From assembly GCF_018399035.1 (NCBI RefSeq), contig NZ_CP073760.1, positions 1,240,001-1,304,000 on the forward strand: 64,000 nucleotides of DNA, given 5' to 3'. A program made the translations under genes and the position numbers. The DNA comes from Thiocapsa sp. Lineage in GTDB: Bacteria; Pseudomonadota; Gammaproteobacteria; Chromatiales; Chromatiaceae. This document shows positions 36,431 through 45,924 of this stretch, in pieces. Position 1 is the stretch's first letter. Every line of letters begins with the position of its first letter. The notes beneath the pieces were generated by a model, which was not told the origin of the DNA, ran no database searches, and saw nothing but the letters and a program-made list of their open reading frames with translations.

Positions 36431-37781
36431 CCCGCAAACCGATGTTCAGCACGACATCGCCCTGTTTCGCTACGGGGTGATCGCCGAGTTCGTGCCGTGG
36501 CCCAAAGAACGGAAGGGCCTGTATGAGGCGATCCAGGCGAAAGCCGAGCGTGAGCACACCATCCCCGGCAGCGCCCGCACCCGGGTGGCCGCCGAGACCA
36601 TCCGCGATTGGCTCAAGGCCTATCGGCGCGGCGGCTTCGACGCACTCCTGCCCAAACCGCGCGCCGATCGCGGCCAGGCGCGCCGGCTGCCGCCCGGCGT
36701 GGTCGAGGCGCTGCTCGCCGCCAAGGAGGCCAACCCGCAGCTGTCGGTGCAGTTGGTGATCCGCGCGGTGCGCCAACGCCCCGAGGTCCCGCCCGACCTG
36801 CCGTTGCCGCCCTCGACCGTGCATCGGTTGCTTGCCCGTCACGGCCTGATGGACGCGGCCAAGACGGCGAGTCAGACGCAGGACCGGCGCCGGTTTGCTT
36901 TCGAGCAGGCCGGGGAGCTGTGGATGAGCGACGTCATGCACGGTCCGGCCGTGGTGGTCGGGGAGCGCGTCAAACGCAAGACCTACCTGATCGCCTTCAT
37001 CGACGATGCGACCCGCGTGATCCCGTACGCGCGCTTTGCCCTCTCGGAGAACACCCGGACCTTTCTGCCGGTGCTCGCGCAGGCGATCCTGCGCCGTGGC
37101 TTGCCGCAGAAGCTCTATGTGGACAACGGCGCCAATTACCGCTCCAAGCAGCTCGCCCTGGTCTGCGCCAAGCTCGGCATCGCGTTGATCCACGCCCGAC
37201 CCTATCAACCGCAAGGCAAGGGCAAGATCGAGCGCTGGTTCAAGACCGTGCGCGCCCAGCTGCTGACCCGCCTGACCGAGGCGGATCTGGCCAGCCTCGC
37301 GGCGCTCAATCGTCGCCTCGCCGGCTGGATCGAGGGCGAGTATCACCACACCCCGCATCGCGGCCTGGACGGTGCTACCCCGCTCGAGCAGTGGGCGCGC
37401 ACCGGCGCGGGCGTGCGCTTTCCCGAACCCGGCCTGGATCTGGCCGATCTGTTCCTGCACGAGGCGGTGCGCAAGGTGCAGAAGGATCGCACGGTCAGCC
37501 TCCACGGGGTCGTCTACGAGGTCGACGCCGCCCTGGTCGGGGAGAACATTACCCTGCGCTACGATCCGGACGCACCGCCCGAACGGCCGATTCAGGTCTG
37601 CTTCGAGGGCCGGGAGCACGACCCGGCACGTCCGGTCCAGACGTATGCGAACTGCTTCGTCAAACGCGATCGCCCCTCGCGCACCTTGGCCGTGGACGGC
37701 CCGGCCCCCGAGCCCGCACCCTCGACGCTGCGCCTGCGCGCGCTGCCCGAGACGGATGCCGACACCCTGGAGGGGCGCTGA
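36423..37781 (+). CDS. Mu/TniA-like DDE transposase
   Basis: 452 residues from ATG 36423 (MSDPQTDVQHDIALFRYGVI). N-terminal HTHs (RVAAETIRDWLKAYRRGGFDALLPKPRADRG; LPPSTVHRLLARHG). Integrase core with catalytic D in ELWMSDVMHGPAVV, D in KLYVDNGANYRS and E in GKGKIERWFKTVRAQLL. A Mu_transpos_C-like barrel GVVYEVDAALVGENITLRYDPD follows. It cuts and joins the transposon ends. The stop overlaps the ATPase start (TGATG). Confidence 0.92.
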   Translation: MSDPQTDVQHDIALFRYGVIAEFVPWPKERKGLYEAIQAKAEREHTIPGSARTRVAAETIRDWLKAYRRGGFDALLPKPRADRGQARRLPPGVVEALLAAKEANPQLSVQLVIRAVRQRPEVPPDLPLPPSTVHRLLARHGLMDAAKTASQTQDRRRFAFEQAGELWMSDVMHGPAVVVGERVKRKTYLIAFIDDATRVIPYARFALSENTRTFLPVLAQAILRRGLPQKLYVDNGANYRSKQLALVCAKLGIALIHARPYQPQGKGKIERWFKTVRAQLLTRLTEADLASLAALNRRLAGWIEGEYHHTPHRGLDGATPLEQWARTGAGVRFPEPGLDLADLFLHEAVRKVQKDRTVSLHGVVYEVDAALVGENITLRYDPDAPPERPIQVCFEGREHDPARPVQTYANCFVKRDRPSRTLAVDGPAPEPAPSTLRLRALPETDADTLEGR

Positions 37782-38581
37782 TGTACCGCAAACACTTCGC
37801 CCTCACGGCCTTTCCCTTCGATCTGACTCCGCCGCCGGATGCGCTGTTTGCCGCCGCCAGCCTCACCGAGGCCGAGGCGCGCCTGAAACATCTGCTGGAG
37901 CTGCGTGCCATCGGCCTGATCACCGGCGAGGCCGGCTCGGGCAAGACGACGGTCTGCCGCAAGGTCGCCGCCGATCTGCATCCGGGACTCTATCGGGTGT
38001 TCTATATCCCGCTCTCCACCGGCAACGTGATGGACATGTACAAGACCATCGGTTGGGAGCTGGGACTCCCGGTGGAGCGCAACCGTGCGGCGGCCTTCCG
38101 CACCATCCGCACCGAGATCACCCGCTTGAGCCTGGAGGCCAAGCAACGCCCCGTCCTGATCGTCGACGAGGCCCATCATCTGCGCAACGAGGTGCTCGAG
38201 GATCTGCGCCTGCTCACCAACTACCAAATGGATTCGGAGAATCGCCTCTGTCTGCTGTTGGTCGGGCTCACGGAGCTGCGCCGCCGTCTGAGCATGGCGG
38301 TGCACGAGTCGCTCGCCCAGCGCATCGTGGTACGTCATCACGTGACCGGGCTGACCCGCGAGGAGTTGCCGGCCTATCTGACCCATCGTCTGCGCCTGGC
38401 CGGCTGCGAGCTGCCGCTGTTCGAACCGCCCGCCGTGGAGGCGTTGTTCCAGGCCACCCGCGGCATGCCCCGCAAGGTCAATCGTCTGGCCCACTACGCG
38501 CTGACCGGCGCCGCCCTGGAGCAGGCCCGTCAGGTCACCGCCGAGCACGTGCAGACTGCCCGCGAGGAGGTCGCCCCATGA
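37781..38581 (+). CDS. ExeA/TniB-like AAA ATPase of the transposon
   Basis: 266 residues: MYRKHFALTAFPFDLTPPPDALF (ExeA-type start), Walker A GEAGSGKTT, Walker B VLIVDEAHHL, sensor LLLVGLTELRRRL, Arg finger region SLAQRIVVRHHV. By analogy with TniB, TnsC and MuB it should select target DNA and activate the transposase. Confidence 0.9.
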   Translation: MYRKHFALTAFPFDLTPPPDALFAAASLTEAEARLKHLLELRAIGLITGEAGSGKTTVCRKVAADLHPGLYRVFYIPLSTGNVMDMYKTIGWELGLPVERNRAAAFRTIRTEITRLSLEAKQRPVLIVDEAHHLRNEVLEDLRLLTNYQMDSENRLCLLLVGLTELRRRLSMAVHESLAQRIVVRHHVTGLTREELPAYLTHRLRLAGCELPLFEPPAVEALFQATRGMPRKVNRLAHYALTGAALEQARQVTAEHVQTAREEVAP

Positions 38582-38817
38582 GTCGGCTTCCCGAACCCTT
38601 CACCATCCTCCTGCCCGAGGACTGGACGCCCGAGCAGGCCTGGGCCGTCCAGGATTGTTTGGATGAACTGCTCGTGCAGATCCAGGCGCGCTACGGAGCG
38701 GCCGTGCAGCAGTGGCTCGACGGCGAGGACACCGATCCGGACCCGGACCCGCCGCCCGACGCCGTCACCCAACTGGACCTCTTCGGCACCGACTTCGACG
38801 ATCCGTTGCCCTTCTGA
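38578..38817 (+). CDS. Small acidic transposon protein
   Basis: 79 residues: MSRLPEPFTILLPEDWTPEQ, helix LDELLVQIQARYGAAVQQWL, then an Asp/Pro-rich tail ending LDLFGTDFDDPLPF. The ATGA overlap with the ATPase stop, and exact conservation in both copies, support it as part of the element. No family known to me; it may bridge ATPase and transposase or mimic DNA. Confidence 0.75.
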   Translation: MSRLPEPFTILLPEDWTPEQAWAVQDCLDELLVQIQARYGAAVQQWLDGEDTDPDPDPPPDAVTQLDLFGTDFDDPLPF

Positions 38818-39052
38818 CCGACCCGCGCCCGGCGGGTCGCCACCCGCCGGGCACCCTCCCCACAGGCGCCCGACCCGGGCGCGTCGATCACCGCCGCGAC
38901 GCACTCCACACGTCGCCTTCGCGCTCCTCGGGCTCCTCGCACTCCTCCACCTGCCGACACTGCACCACCGGGGTGATCAGTGCGGGAAAACCGCGAGCAT
39001 TCCGCGCGAAATAATTCGGGAATTGGGCGGTGAAACTAAGTGAGCAACAACA

Positions 39053-39057
39053 CCAAC
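39053..39057. repeat. Target duplication CCAAC, right
   Basis: Matches 35533-35537. Confidence 0.9.
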
Positions 39058-39086
39058 AAGGAAGCGGCCTTGATCAACTCGTACAT
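39053..39086 (-). pseudogene. 5' part of a small membrane ORF split by the transposon
   Basis: ATG 39086 (MYELIKAASLL) continues across the excised transposon into minus-strand 35532-35443 (VYPLGLFFVLALAPAAWFPGD, stop TGA inside a REP). The join restores a hydrophobic 31-residue peptide that resembles the N-terminus of YdcF/ElyC-type proteins. Family call tentative. Confidence 0.4.
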
Positions 39087-39565
39087 GACTCAAACCATCC
39101 TTCGGTCGATGCACCGTTTCGAACAGGTACCGCAGTTCCTTTCCAAAGGCCTTGCTCGTAACTCCGGCCATCGTGGCACGTGGCGCGGAGCGCCAGGGGC
39201 ATGCGTGACACCGCAGAGCGGGTGTCACGAGCGACTGATGTTTTGGGTGGCCGGTCGTACGAGCGAGGCCTTTCCAAACGACCCGTTCTGCACGTAATCC
39301 CGATTGATCTGCACCGAGTCCGGACACATGACCCTGCGGTTGGAGTCGGGATGCCTCCGCCCGGGAATCGCCTCAGGACGAGAAATGGCTCGTGCCGCTC
39401 ATGTTTGCCCAGGTCGCCGCCATCGCCGCCTTGGTCAAGCTGCTCTAACCTCATGCCAGCCACCACGCTCTACGACGACGTGTCGCAGGACTTCAACGCT
39501 TGGTGTGCAACGTGAGACTGACCTCGGAGCCCGCGCTTGGCATGAAATGGCTGCGATGCTTGTGC

Positions 39566-39748
39566 CTCGACTTTGGCCATTTTGGCAGGCCCCCATGGAG
39601 CTAACCGACTGAGTTATCGTTGGGGCAGAAAATTAGAGGGGGTCGGGATGCACCCGCGCCTGATCGTAACCCCTCGCTAATTTTTTGGAGCGTCATAACG
39701 CATTGATCTTAAATAAGATGCTAGCCAGGAAAAATGGCCAAAGTCGAG
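39566..39748. mobile_element. 183-bp MITE with 18-bp TIRs and TGTGC duplication
   Basis: Left end CTCGACTTTGGCCATTTT and the inverse complement of the right end are identical over 18 bases. TGTGC occurs immediately outside both ends (39561-39565, 39749-39753). No coding potential. The surrounding 39090-40110 is otherwise degenerate: a GTGACA/GTGGCG palindrome set near 39175-39231 and no gene I can support. Confidence 0.8.
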
Positions 39749-40104
39749 TGTGCATGACCGATCCGATTCCGGGCAACCGACAAGCAATTGTCACATATCA
39801 AGACCCCGTGACCCCAATAACCGTCGCCGCGTCGCAGCAACCGGCAATAGCGGTGTGTAATCCCTTGGGCGGTCCCAGTCGGGGTCAGGATATTGCAGTT
39901 CCCCGAGGCGCGCACGGCCGCGCGTCCGAGGTGGAATTTGGTCCGCCCGCCTGAGCCGGTGTCGACGGGCTCGACGCGCGATACAGGGGTACGTTCCCTG
40001 TTTCCCCTTTTCCTGCCCCGGATTGTAGCGCGAAAGCCAGCGAGCCCCATCGGTCGCCGATCACGATGACCGTGGTACGTCCCCGGTTGCCCGCATGCCC
40101 GGGT

Positions 40105-40612
40105 AGGGGTAGCGGCGACTTCAGTCGCCCGGAAACCAAGCCGCAGGAGCGAGAGGGCGACTGAAGTCGCCCCTACACTTGTCCCGCAACCGCGCCCCGT
40201 TGGCGCGCCCGGCACGGCGGGGCGTCGGCGCCGACATCGGATCGGGGATGCGCCGGCCCCAAGCAGATCGCTCGGAAGCAGGCGAGGCCGATCGGTCGCC
40301 GATCGCGTTTACCGTGGTACGTCCCCGGTTTCCCGCAAGACCGGGTAGGTGTAGCGGCGACTTCAGTCGCCCCTACCTCTGGGCGACTTCAGTCGCCCCT
40401 ACCTCTGGGCGACTTCAGTCGCCCCTACCCATGGGCGACTAAAGTCGCCGCTACACTTGTCCCGCAACCGCGCCCCGTTGGCGCGCCAGGCACGGCGGGG
40501 CGTCGGCGCCGACATCGGATCGGGGATGCGCCGGCCCCAAGCAGATCGCTCGGAAGCAAGCGAGGCCGATTCGTCGCCGATCGCGATGACCGTGGTACGT
40601 CCCCGGTTTCCC
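40105..40612. repeat. REP clusters with two R1 units (40178-40334, 40456-40612)
   Basis: R1 runs from CTTGTCCCGCAACCG to CGTGGTACGTCCCCGGTTTCCC (157 bp each). Between them lie four REP palindromes with CCCCTACCTCT spacers. Both R1 copies point right, as do all others. Confidence 0.9.
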
Positions 40613-40713
40613 GTTGCTCCGAGGGACGGGACGCAGAGCGTGGGAGCGAGTCCCGGTGGCTGGCCGCGCGGGCAACCGCGTGGACATCGCCGAGTCCGAG
40701 GCTGGTCAGCGGC

Positions 40714-41669
40714 TCACTGAAAGAGCGCATCCGGGGTCTCGGCTGTAAGGATGCGTTCGGACCAGAGACGCAAGGTGTCGCTGTCGGCGGATTCGACGCG
40801 CTCGCGCAGGGCATTGGCGGAGGTCTCGCCGAATTTCTTTTCGATCAGCCAGAGCAGGAGGTCGGCCTCGCCCTTCTGATAGCCAATGCGTTGGCCTTTC
40901 TCGATCCCGGCACGCTCGACGGTGGTGACGTACGGCATCTGTTTGCTCTCCTCGTAGGTGAAGATCTCTTGGCGGAAGGCGGTTTCCAGTGTGCCGGGCA
41001 ATTGGATCATCCAGTCGATGACGCGGAACAGCTCCAGGATGTCCTTGCGCGCGTAACCGCGATCATACATCAGGCGAATGAGTCGAAACTTCCAGGCCTT
41101 GCGGGTTTCGGGATCCTTGGTGGCCTTGGCGCGGATCTGGGCCATGACGACCAGGGCGAAGGGGTTCTCGCTGACCTCGAGCGCGGACCAGCGCTCGGGG
41201 GTGTCCCAGTCGATAAGCTTGACCATCGGGAAGCGAAAGTCGACCGAACAACCCCAGAGGTCGTCGTGATGGTGCTCGGGACGAAAGCGCGGATCGGTGT
41301 CGGCGAGCACGGCGAGGCTGGCGACGGGCACGCCGTGGGCGTCGCGGATCTTGTGGTTGTAGACGAACATGCGCTCGGCGAAGGCCGTCTCGGGCTCGCC
41401 CTGCACCTCGACATGGACCAACACCCGGGTGGGCTGGCCGTCGAGCCTGTGCAGACCGACGAGCTTGTCGGCGTAGCGGCGACCGATGTCGGCGTCGCGA
41501 ACGATCTGCTGGAACTCCTTGTCGAGGAATCGGTAGCCGAGGGACCAGTCGATGCCGGCATGGATGCGTGGAAGAGCAGCGCGAGGAACTCCGGGAAATA
41601 GCCCTCCAGCGCCTCCTTCCAAGGGCTGTCGTGGTCGCTGCGCGGGGTGGACTCGGCGGTGTCGGTCAT
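40714..41669 (-). pseudogene. Rpn-family nuclease, copy A, frameshifted
   Basis: Start ATG 41669 (MTDTAESTPRSDHDSPWKEALEGYFPEFLALLF) loses one A near 41573 (GCGTGGAAGAG versus GCGCGGAAAGAG in the other copies), so the N-terminal 33 codons are out of frame with the rest. Otherwise all domains are present, including the C-terminal DUF4351-like part. It carries the longer IEKGQRIGYQKGEADLLLW linker, shared with copy D. Confidence 0.9.
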
Positions 41670-41877
41670 GCGGGGCTCCGGTGACGGGCGATGGTCGGAG
41701 TTTAGTCCCCCGCAGGGTTCGATGAACACGCGACGCGTCGTCCCGGGGCGCTCGAGTGGATTTCGGTTGATGTAGGGTCCGCTGTGCGGACCGATGGCCG
41801 GTGCGGACCCGTACTCGCGGGCTCGGAAGCAGGCGAGGCCGATTCATCGCCGATCGCGATGACCGTGGTACGTCCCC

Positions 41878-42149
41878 GATTTCCCCCAAGACCGGGTAGG
41901 TGGGCGACTTCAGTCGCCCAGAGGTAGCGGCGACTTCAGTCGCCCGGAAACCAAGCCGCAGGAGCGAGAGGGCGACTAAAGTCGCCGCTACACTTGTCCC
42001 GCAACCGCGCCCCGTTGGCGCGCCGGGCACGGCGGGGCGTCGGCGCCGACATCGGATCGGGGATGCGCCGGCCCCAAGCAGATCGCTCGGAAGCAGGCGA
42101 GGCCGATCGGTCGCCGATCGCGTTTACCGTGGTACGTCCCCGGTTTCCC
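41878..42149. repeat. REPs plus R1 unit (41993-42149)
   Basis: Two direct REPs, GGAAACCAAGCCGCAGGAGCG, an inverted REP and a full R1 of 157 bp. Confidence 0.9.
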
Positions 42150-42269
42150 GCTCCGCGTCGGACCCCGCAGGAGGGGAAACCGGACCCGATCCACACGCCC
42201 ACGCAACCAGCGGGCGTCGGACGCGGAGCGTCCACGAGACACTCCCACGCAGAGCGTGGGAGCGAGCTA
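42150..42269. repeat. GTGGGAG-family element, 5' truncated
   Basis: Joined directly to the R1 end. Retains CGCTCCGCGTCGGAC, the middle and the full right arm CACGCAGAGCGTGGGAGCGAG. Confidence 0.8.
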
Positions 42270-42321
42270 CCGGCGCTGTCGTCGGACTCACTATTCGTCC
42301 TCGATCGAATACAATGCAGCC

Positions 42322-42438
42322 ATGTACTCCATCAAGCGGGGCACACGCCTGATCGTCATGCTCGGCGGTGGCGACAAGAACAGCCAGGCTGCCGATATCG
42401 TGGCGGCGAAAACCTTGGTGACCAACTTAGGGGAGTGA
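42322..42438 (+). pseudogene. HigB/RelE-type toxin, C-terminal fragment
   Basis: Only MYSIKRGTRLIVMLGGGDKNSQAADIVAAKTL is left, the C-terminal third of the addiction-module killer family (usual form YFxxxGxxLVxLLxGGDKxxQxxDIxxA). The N-terminus was replaced by repeat sequence. It sits 6 bases before the HigA gene. Confidence 0.8.
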
Positions 42439-42444
42439 GATCCG

Positions 42445-42789
42445 ATGACCAAGACGATCAAAGTAGCCGATCTGCCGGACTTCGACATGGCCCAGTACCT
42501 CGGCACCGATGAGGATGTCGCGGAGTATCTGCGTCAGGTGCTCGAAGACGGCGAGCCGGGAGAGCTTGCCGCGGCGCTCGGGCACATCGCCAAAGCCCGC
42601 GGCATGACGGAAATCGCCAAAGCCTCCGGCATCAAGCGCGAAGCCCTCTACAAGGCCCTGCGCCCGAATGCTCAGCCGCGGCTGGACACCGTCCAGCGGG
42701 TCTGCAGAGCACTCGGGGTCACGCTCACGGCGAAGGTCATTGATCCACGCGAGGCTGTACCTTCCCGTTGCGAGGGATCGCGACCCTAA
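42445..42789 (+). CDS. HigA-type addiction-module antidote protein (orphan)
   Basis: 114 residues: MTKTIKVADLPDFDMAQYLGTDEDVAEYLRQVLEDGEPGELAAALGHIAKARGMTEIAKASGIKREALYKALRPNAQPRLDTVQRVCRALGVTLTAKV, the full antidote family with its HTH. The toxin is broken, so this is an antitoxin left without need. The last 15 residues look non-native. Confidence 0.9.
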   Translation: MTKTIKVADLPDFDMAQYLGTDEDVAEYLRQVLEDGEPGELAAALGHIAKARGMTEIAKASGIKREALYKALRPNAQPRLDTVQRVCRALGVTLTAKVIDPREAVPSRCEGSRP

Positions 42790-42975
42790 ACCCGACCCGG
42801 TCGATCCGACCGCCACCGCCGGAGTCACGAGCGCGCTCCCGCATATCGCCATAGTCACCGGAGGTGCGTGCCGGGCATGGGCCAAGACTTGCGACCTGAG
42901 AACGAGGTCGCCGGAGAGGGTTTCGTCGCCGATCGCGATGACCGTGGTACCTCCCCGGTTTCCCGCATGCCCGGG

Positions 42976-43432
42976 TAGGGGTAGCGGCGACTTCAGTCGC
43001 CCGGAAACCAAGCCGCAGGAGCGAGAGGGCGACTAAAGTCGCCGCTACACTTGTCCCGCAACCGCGCCCCGTTGGCGCGCCAGGCACGGCGTGGCGTCGG
43101 CGCCGACATCGGATCGGGGATGCGCCGGCCCCAAGCAGATCGCTCGGAAGCAGGCGAGGTCGATTCGTCGCCGATCGCGATGACCGTGGTACGTCCCCGG
43201 TTTCCCGCAAGACCGGGTAGGTGTAGCGGCGACTTCAGTCGCCCCTACCCATGGGCGACTGAAGTCGCCGCTACACTTGTCCCGCAACCGCTCCCCGTTG
43301 GCGCACCCGGCGCGACGGGGCGTCGGCGCCGACATCGGATCGGGGATGCGCCGGCCCCAAGCAGATCGCTCGGAAGCAGGCGAGGTCGATTCGTCGCCGA
43401 TCGCGATGACCGTGGTACGTCCCCGGTTTCCC
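42976..43432. repeat. REPs with two R1 units (43050-43206, 43276-43432)
   Basis: Same order as at 40105: REP, GGAAACC link, inverted REP, R1, short GCAAGACCGGGTAGG link, REPs, R1. The second R1 has several substitutions (CCGCTCCCCGTTGGCGCACCCGG). Confidence 0.9.
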
Positions 43433-43533
43433 GTTGCTCCGAGGGACGGGACGCAGAGCGTGGGAGCGAGTCCCGGTGGCTGGCCGCGCGGGCAACCGCG
43501 TGGACATCGCCGAGTCCGAGGCTGGTCAGCGGC

Positions 43534-44466
43534 TCACTGAAAGAGCGCATCCGGGGTCTCGGCTGTAAGGATGCGTTCGGACCAGAGACGCAAGGTGTCG
43601 CTGTCGGCGGATTCGACACGCTCGCGCAGGGCATTGGCGGAGGTCTCGCCGAACTTCTTTTCGATCAGCCAGAGCAGGAGGTCGGCCTCGCCTCTGTGGT
43701 AACCGGCACGCTCGACGGTGGTGACGTACGGCATCTGTTTGCTCTCCTCGTAGGTGAAGATCTCTTGGCGGAAGGCGGTTTCCAGTGTGCCGGGCAATTG
43801 GATCATCCAGTCGATGACGCGGAACAGCTCCAGGATGTCCTTGCGCGCGTAACCGCGATCATACATCAGGCGAATGAGTCGAAACTTCCAGGCCTTGCGG
43901 GTTTCGGCATCCTTGGTGGCCTTGGCGCGGATCTGGGCCATGACGACCAGGGCGAAGGGGTTGTCGCTGGCCTCCAGCGCGGGCCAGCGTTCGGGGGTGT
44001 CCCAGTCGATGAGCTTGACCATCGGGAAGCGGAAGTCGACCGCACAGCCCCAGAGGTCGTCGTGATAGTGCTCGGGGCGGAAGCGCGGATCGGTGTCGGC
44101 GAGTACGGCGAGGCTGGCGACGGGCACGCCGTGGGCGTCGCGGATCTTGTGGTTGTAGACGAACATGCGCTCGGCGAAAGCCGTTTCGGGCTCACCCTGC
44201 ACCTCCACGTGCACCAGCACCCAGGCCGGCTGACCGTCGAGTCGGTGCAGACCGACGAGCTTGTCGGCGTAGCGGCGACCGATGTCGGCGTCGCGGACGA
44301 TCTGCTGGAACTCCTTGTCGAGGAACCGGTGGCCGCGTGACCAGTCGATGCCGGCATGGATGCGCGGAAAGAGCAGCGCGAGGAACTCCGGGAAGTAGCC
44401 CTCCAGCGCCTCCTTCCAAGGGCTGTCGTGGTCGCTGCGGGGCGTGGACTCGGCGGTGTCGGTCAT
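43534..44466 (-). CDS. Rpn-family PD-(D/E)XK nuclease with DUF4351-like C-terminus, copy B
   Basis: 310 residues. Rpn (transposase_31-like) proteins are DNA endonucleases that promote RecA-independent recombination. Core: FLDKEFQQIVRDADIGRRYADKLVGLHRL (acidic residue), VLVHVEVQGE (the E-x-Q/K site), FAERMFVYNHKIRDAHG. C-terminal GEADLLLWLIEKKFGETSANALRERVESADSDTLRLWSERILTAETPDALF resembles DUF4351. Start ATG 44466 after GGAGCC. Intact. Has the short YHRGEADLLLW linker. Confidence 0.88.
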   Translation of the reverse strand: MTDTAESTPRSDHDSPWKEALEGYFPEFLALLFPRIHAGIDWSRGHRFLDKEFQQIVRDADIGRRYADKLVGLHRLDGQPAWVLVHVEVQGEPETAFAERMFVYNHKIRDAHGVPVASLAVLADTDPRFRPEHYHDDLWGCAVDFRFPMVKLIDWDTPERWPALEASDNPFALVVMAQIRAKATKDAETRKAWKFRLIRLMYDRGYARKDILELFRVIDWMIQLPGTLETAFRQEIFTYEESKQMPYVTTVERAGYHRGEADLLLWLIEKKFGETSANALRERVESADSDTLRLWSERILTAETPDALFQ

Positions 44467-44689
44467 GCGGGGCTCCTTCTGACAGGCGATGGTCGGAGTT
44501 TAGTCCCCTGCAGGGTTCGATGAACACGCGACGCGTCGTCCCGGTGCGCTCGAGTGGATTTCGGTTGATGTAGGGTCCGCTGTGCGGACCGATGGCCGAT
44601 ACGGACCCGTACTCGCGGGCTCGGAAGCAGGCGAGGCCGATTCATCGCCGATCGCGATGACCGTGGTACGTCCCCGATTTCCCCCAAGA

Positions 44690-44948
44690 CCGGGTAGGTG
44701 GGGCGACTTCAGTCGCCCAGAGGTAGCGGCGACTTCAGTCGCCCGGAAACCAAGCCGCAGGAGCGAGAGGGCGACTGAAGTCGCCCCTACACTTGTCCCG
44801 CAACCGCGCCCCGTTGGCGCGCCGGGCACGGCGGGGCGTCGGCGCCGACATCGGATCGGGGATGCGCCGGCCCCAAGCAGATCGCTCGGAAGCAGGCGAG
44901 GCCGATCGGTCGCCGATCGCGTTTACCGTGGTACGTCCCCGGTTTCCC
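44690..44948. repeat. REPs plus R1 unit (44792-44948)
   Basis: Upstream of copy B, preceded by a conserved leader of about 220 bp (44467-44690) shared by all Rpn copies. Confidence 0.9.
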
Positions 44949-45022
44949 GCGGGGTCGGCGACCCTCACCCGAACCTCATGCTTGGCTTTGCGTAATAAGG
45001 CATGGTCTGTGGTCAAAAACCA

Positions 45023-45296
45023 GGTCGATGCCATCCGAGACCGTGGTCGTCACCTCCACGACAATGGCCCGAGCGCGAAACCCCGCCGCGAAATCGTCCC
45101 GTTGCCGTGGCGGCACATCGCGATCGAACGTCGGCCGACTCAGCACGGTCACACGCTCGGCGAGTGTCTCCCGGCTGACGCACACGTCAAAATTGAGCAG
45201 GGCCTTCTCCAAGGCCAAGGCCGGGACGGAATCCGGGCGAATCGCGGCGCTCACCGGAACGCCCGTGCCCGGGACGATCCGCCTAGCGAAGCTCAT
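45023..45296 (-). pseudogene. COG1569-like PIN toxin relic, copy 1
   Basis: Reads FARRIVPGTGVPVSAAIRPDSVPALALEKALLNFDVCVSRETLAERVTVLSRPTFDRDVPPRQRDDFAAGF...VVEVTTTVSDG. The first motif, normally LDTNVLVSA, has become PGTGVPVSA, losing the catalytic Asp. The C-terminal half with the remaining acidic residues is missing after 45023. Upstream about 20 codons of its antitoxin remain (AALTDEDIDRLVHELR, 45297-45345). Confidence 0.7.
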
Positions 45297-45370
45297 GGAC
45301 GAGTCGATCGATGTCCTCGTCGGTCAGGGCCGCTGCCTCGGATGAGGCGGCGGTGGCTCGCCGATAGCTT

Positions 45371-45498
45371 GCCCCGACGCTCCGCGTCGAACCCCGCAGG
45401 CAGGGAAACCGGACCCGATCGAGACGCCCACGCCTTCATCAAGCCTCGGACGCGGAGCGTCCACACCACACTCCCACGCAGAGCGTGGGAGCGAGCTA
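45371..45498. repeat. GTGGGAG-family element, left arm truncated
   Basis: From GCCCCGACGCTCCGCGTCG to the complete right arm GGGAGCGAGCTA. Nearly identical to 54430-54568 together with the adjoining PIN relic. Confidence 0.8.
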
Positions 45499-45507
45499 AG
45501 ACCGCCC

Positions 45508-45823
45508 AGGGGTAGGGGCGACTTCAGTCGCCCATGGGTAGCGGCGACTTCAGTCGCCCGGAAACCAAGCCGCAGGAGCGAGGGGGCGACTAAAGTCGCC
45601 CCTACACGCCCCTACACGCCCCTAAACGTCTCTATGAGGTTCCCCCGGAATTGACGTCGACGGAACCTTGTCCCGCAACCGCTCCCCGTTGGCGCACCAG
45701 GCACGGCGGGGCGTCGGCGCCGACATCGGATCGGGGATGCGCCGGCCCCAAGCAGATCGCTCGGAAGCAGGCGAGGTCGATTCGTCGCCGATCGCGATGA
45801 CCGTGGTACGTCCCCGGTTTCCC
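45508..45823. repeat. REPs plus R1 unit (45667-45823)
   Basis: REPs, then triplicated CCCCTACACG, the string GAGGTTCCCCCGGAATTGACG and R1. The same variant junction recurs at 54840, 57940 and 59775. Confidence 0.9.
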
Positions 45824-45924
45824 GTTGCTCCGAGGGACGGGACGCAGAGCGTGGGAGCGAGTCCCGGTGGCTGGCCGCGCGGGCAACCGCGTGGACATCG
45901 CCGAGTCCGAGGCTGGTCAGCGGC

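Larger units (their letters stand above)
35538..39052 (+). mobile_element. 3515-bp Mu/Tn7-superfamily-like transposon, copy 1
   Basis: Ends TGTTGTT...AACAACA with TGT/ACA termini and 5-bp duplications (CCAAC), the hallmarks of the Mu/Tn7/Tn5053 group. Four co-directional, overlapping genes lie inside: HTH/zinc-like protein, DDE transposase, AAA ATPase, small acidic protein. Differs from copy 2 (49331-52843) by only a few small indels. It has no passenger genes and no TniQ or resolvase. Confidence 0.9.

Noticed and set aside
36192..37619. 475-residue minus-strand ORF over the transposase (also 49809-51410)
   Set aside because: Antisense shadow; the plus strand has DDE motifs.
36608..38581. 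657-residue ORF across the transposon
   Set aside because: The first 390 residues are an alternative frame of the transposase, low-complexity R/P/G. Only the ATPase part from 37781 is real.
40179..40442. Repeated ORF inside R1 (MSRNRAPLAR...VVRPRF, 60-138 residues in different copies)
   Set aside because: Begins with TTG without a ribosome site, runs into different repeats at its end and occurs only because R1 is repeated. A dN/dS test over the copies would settle it; a low ratio would overturn this.
41900..42352. ORFs through REP and GTGGGAG repeats
   Set aside because: Composed wholly of repeat DNA in shifting frames.
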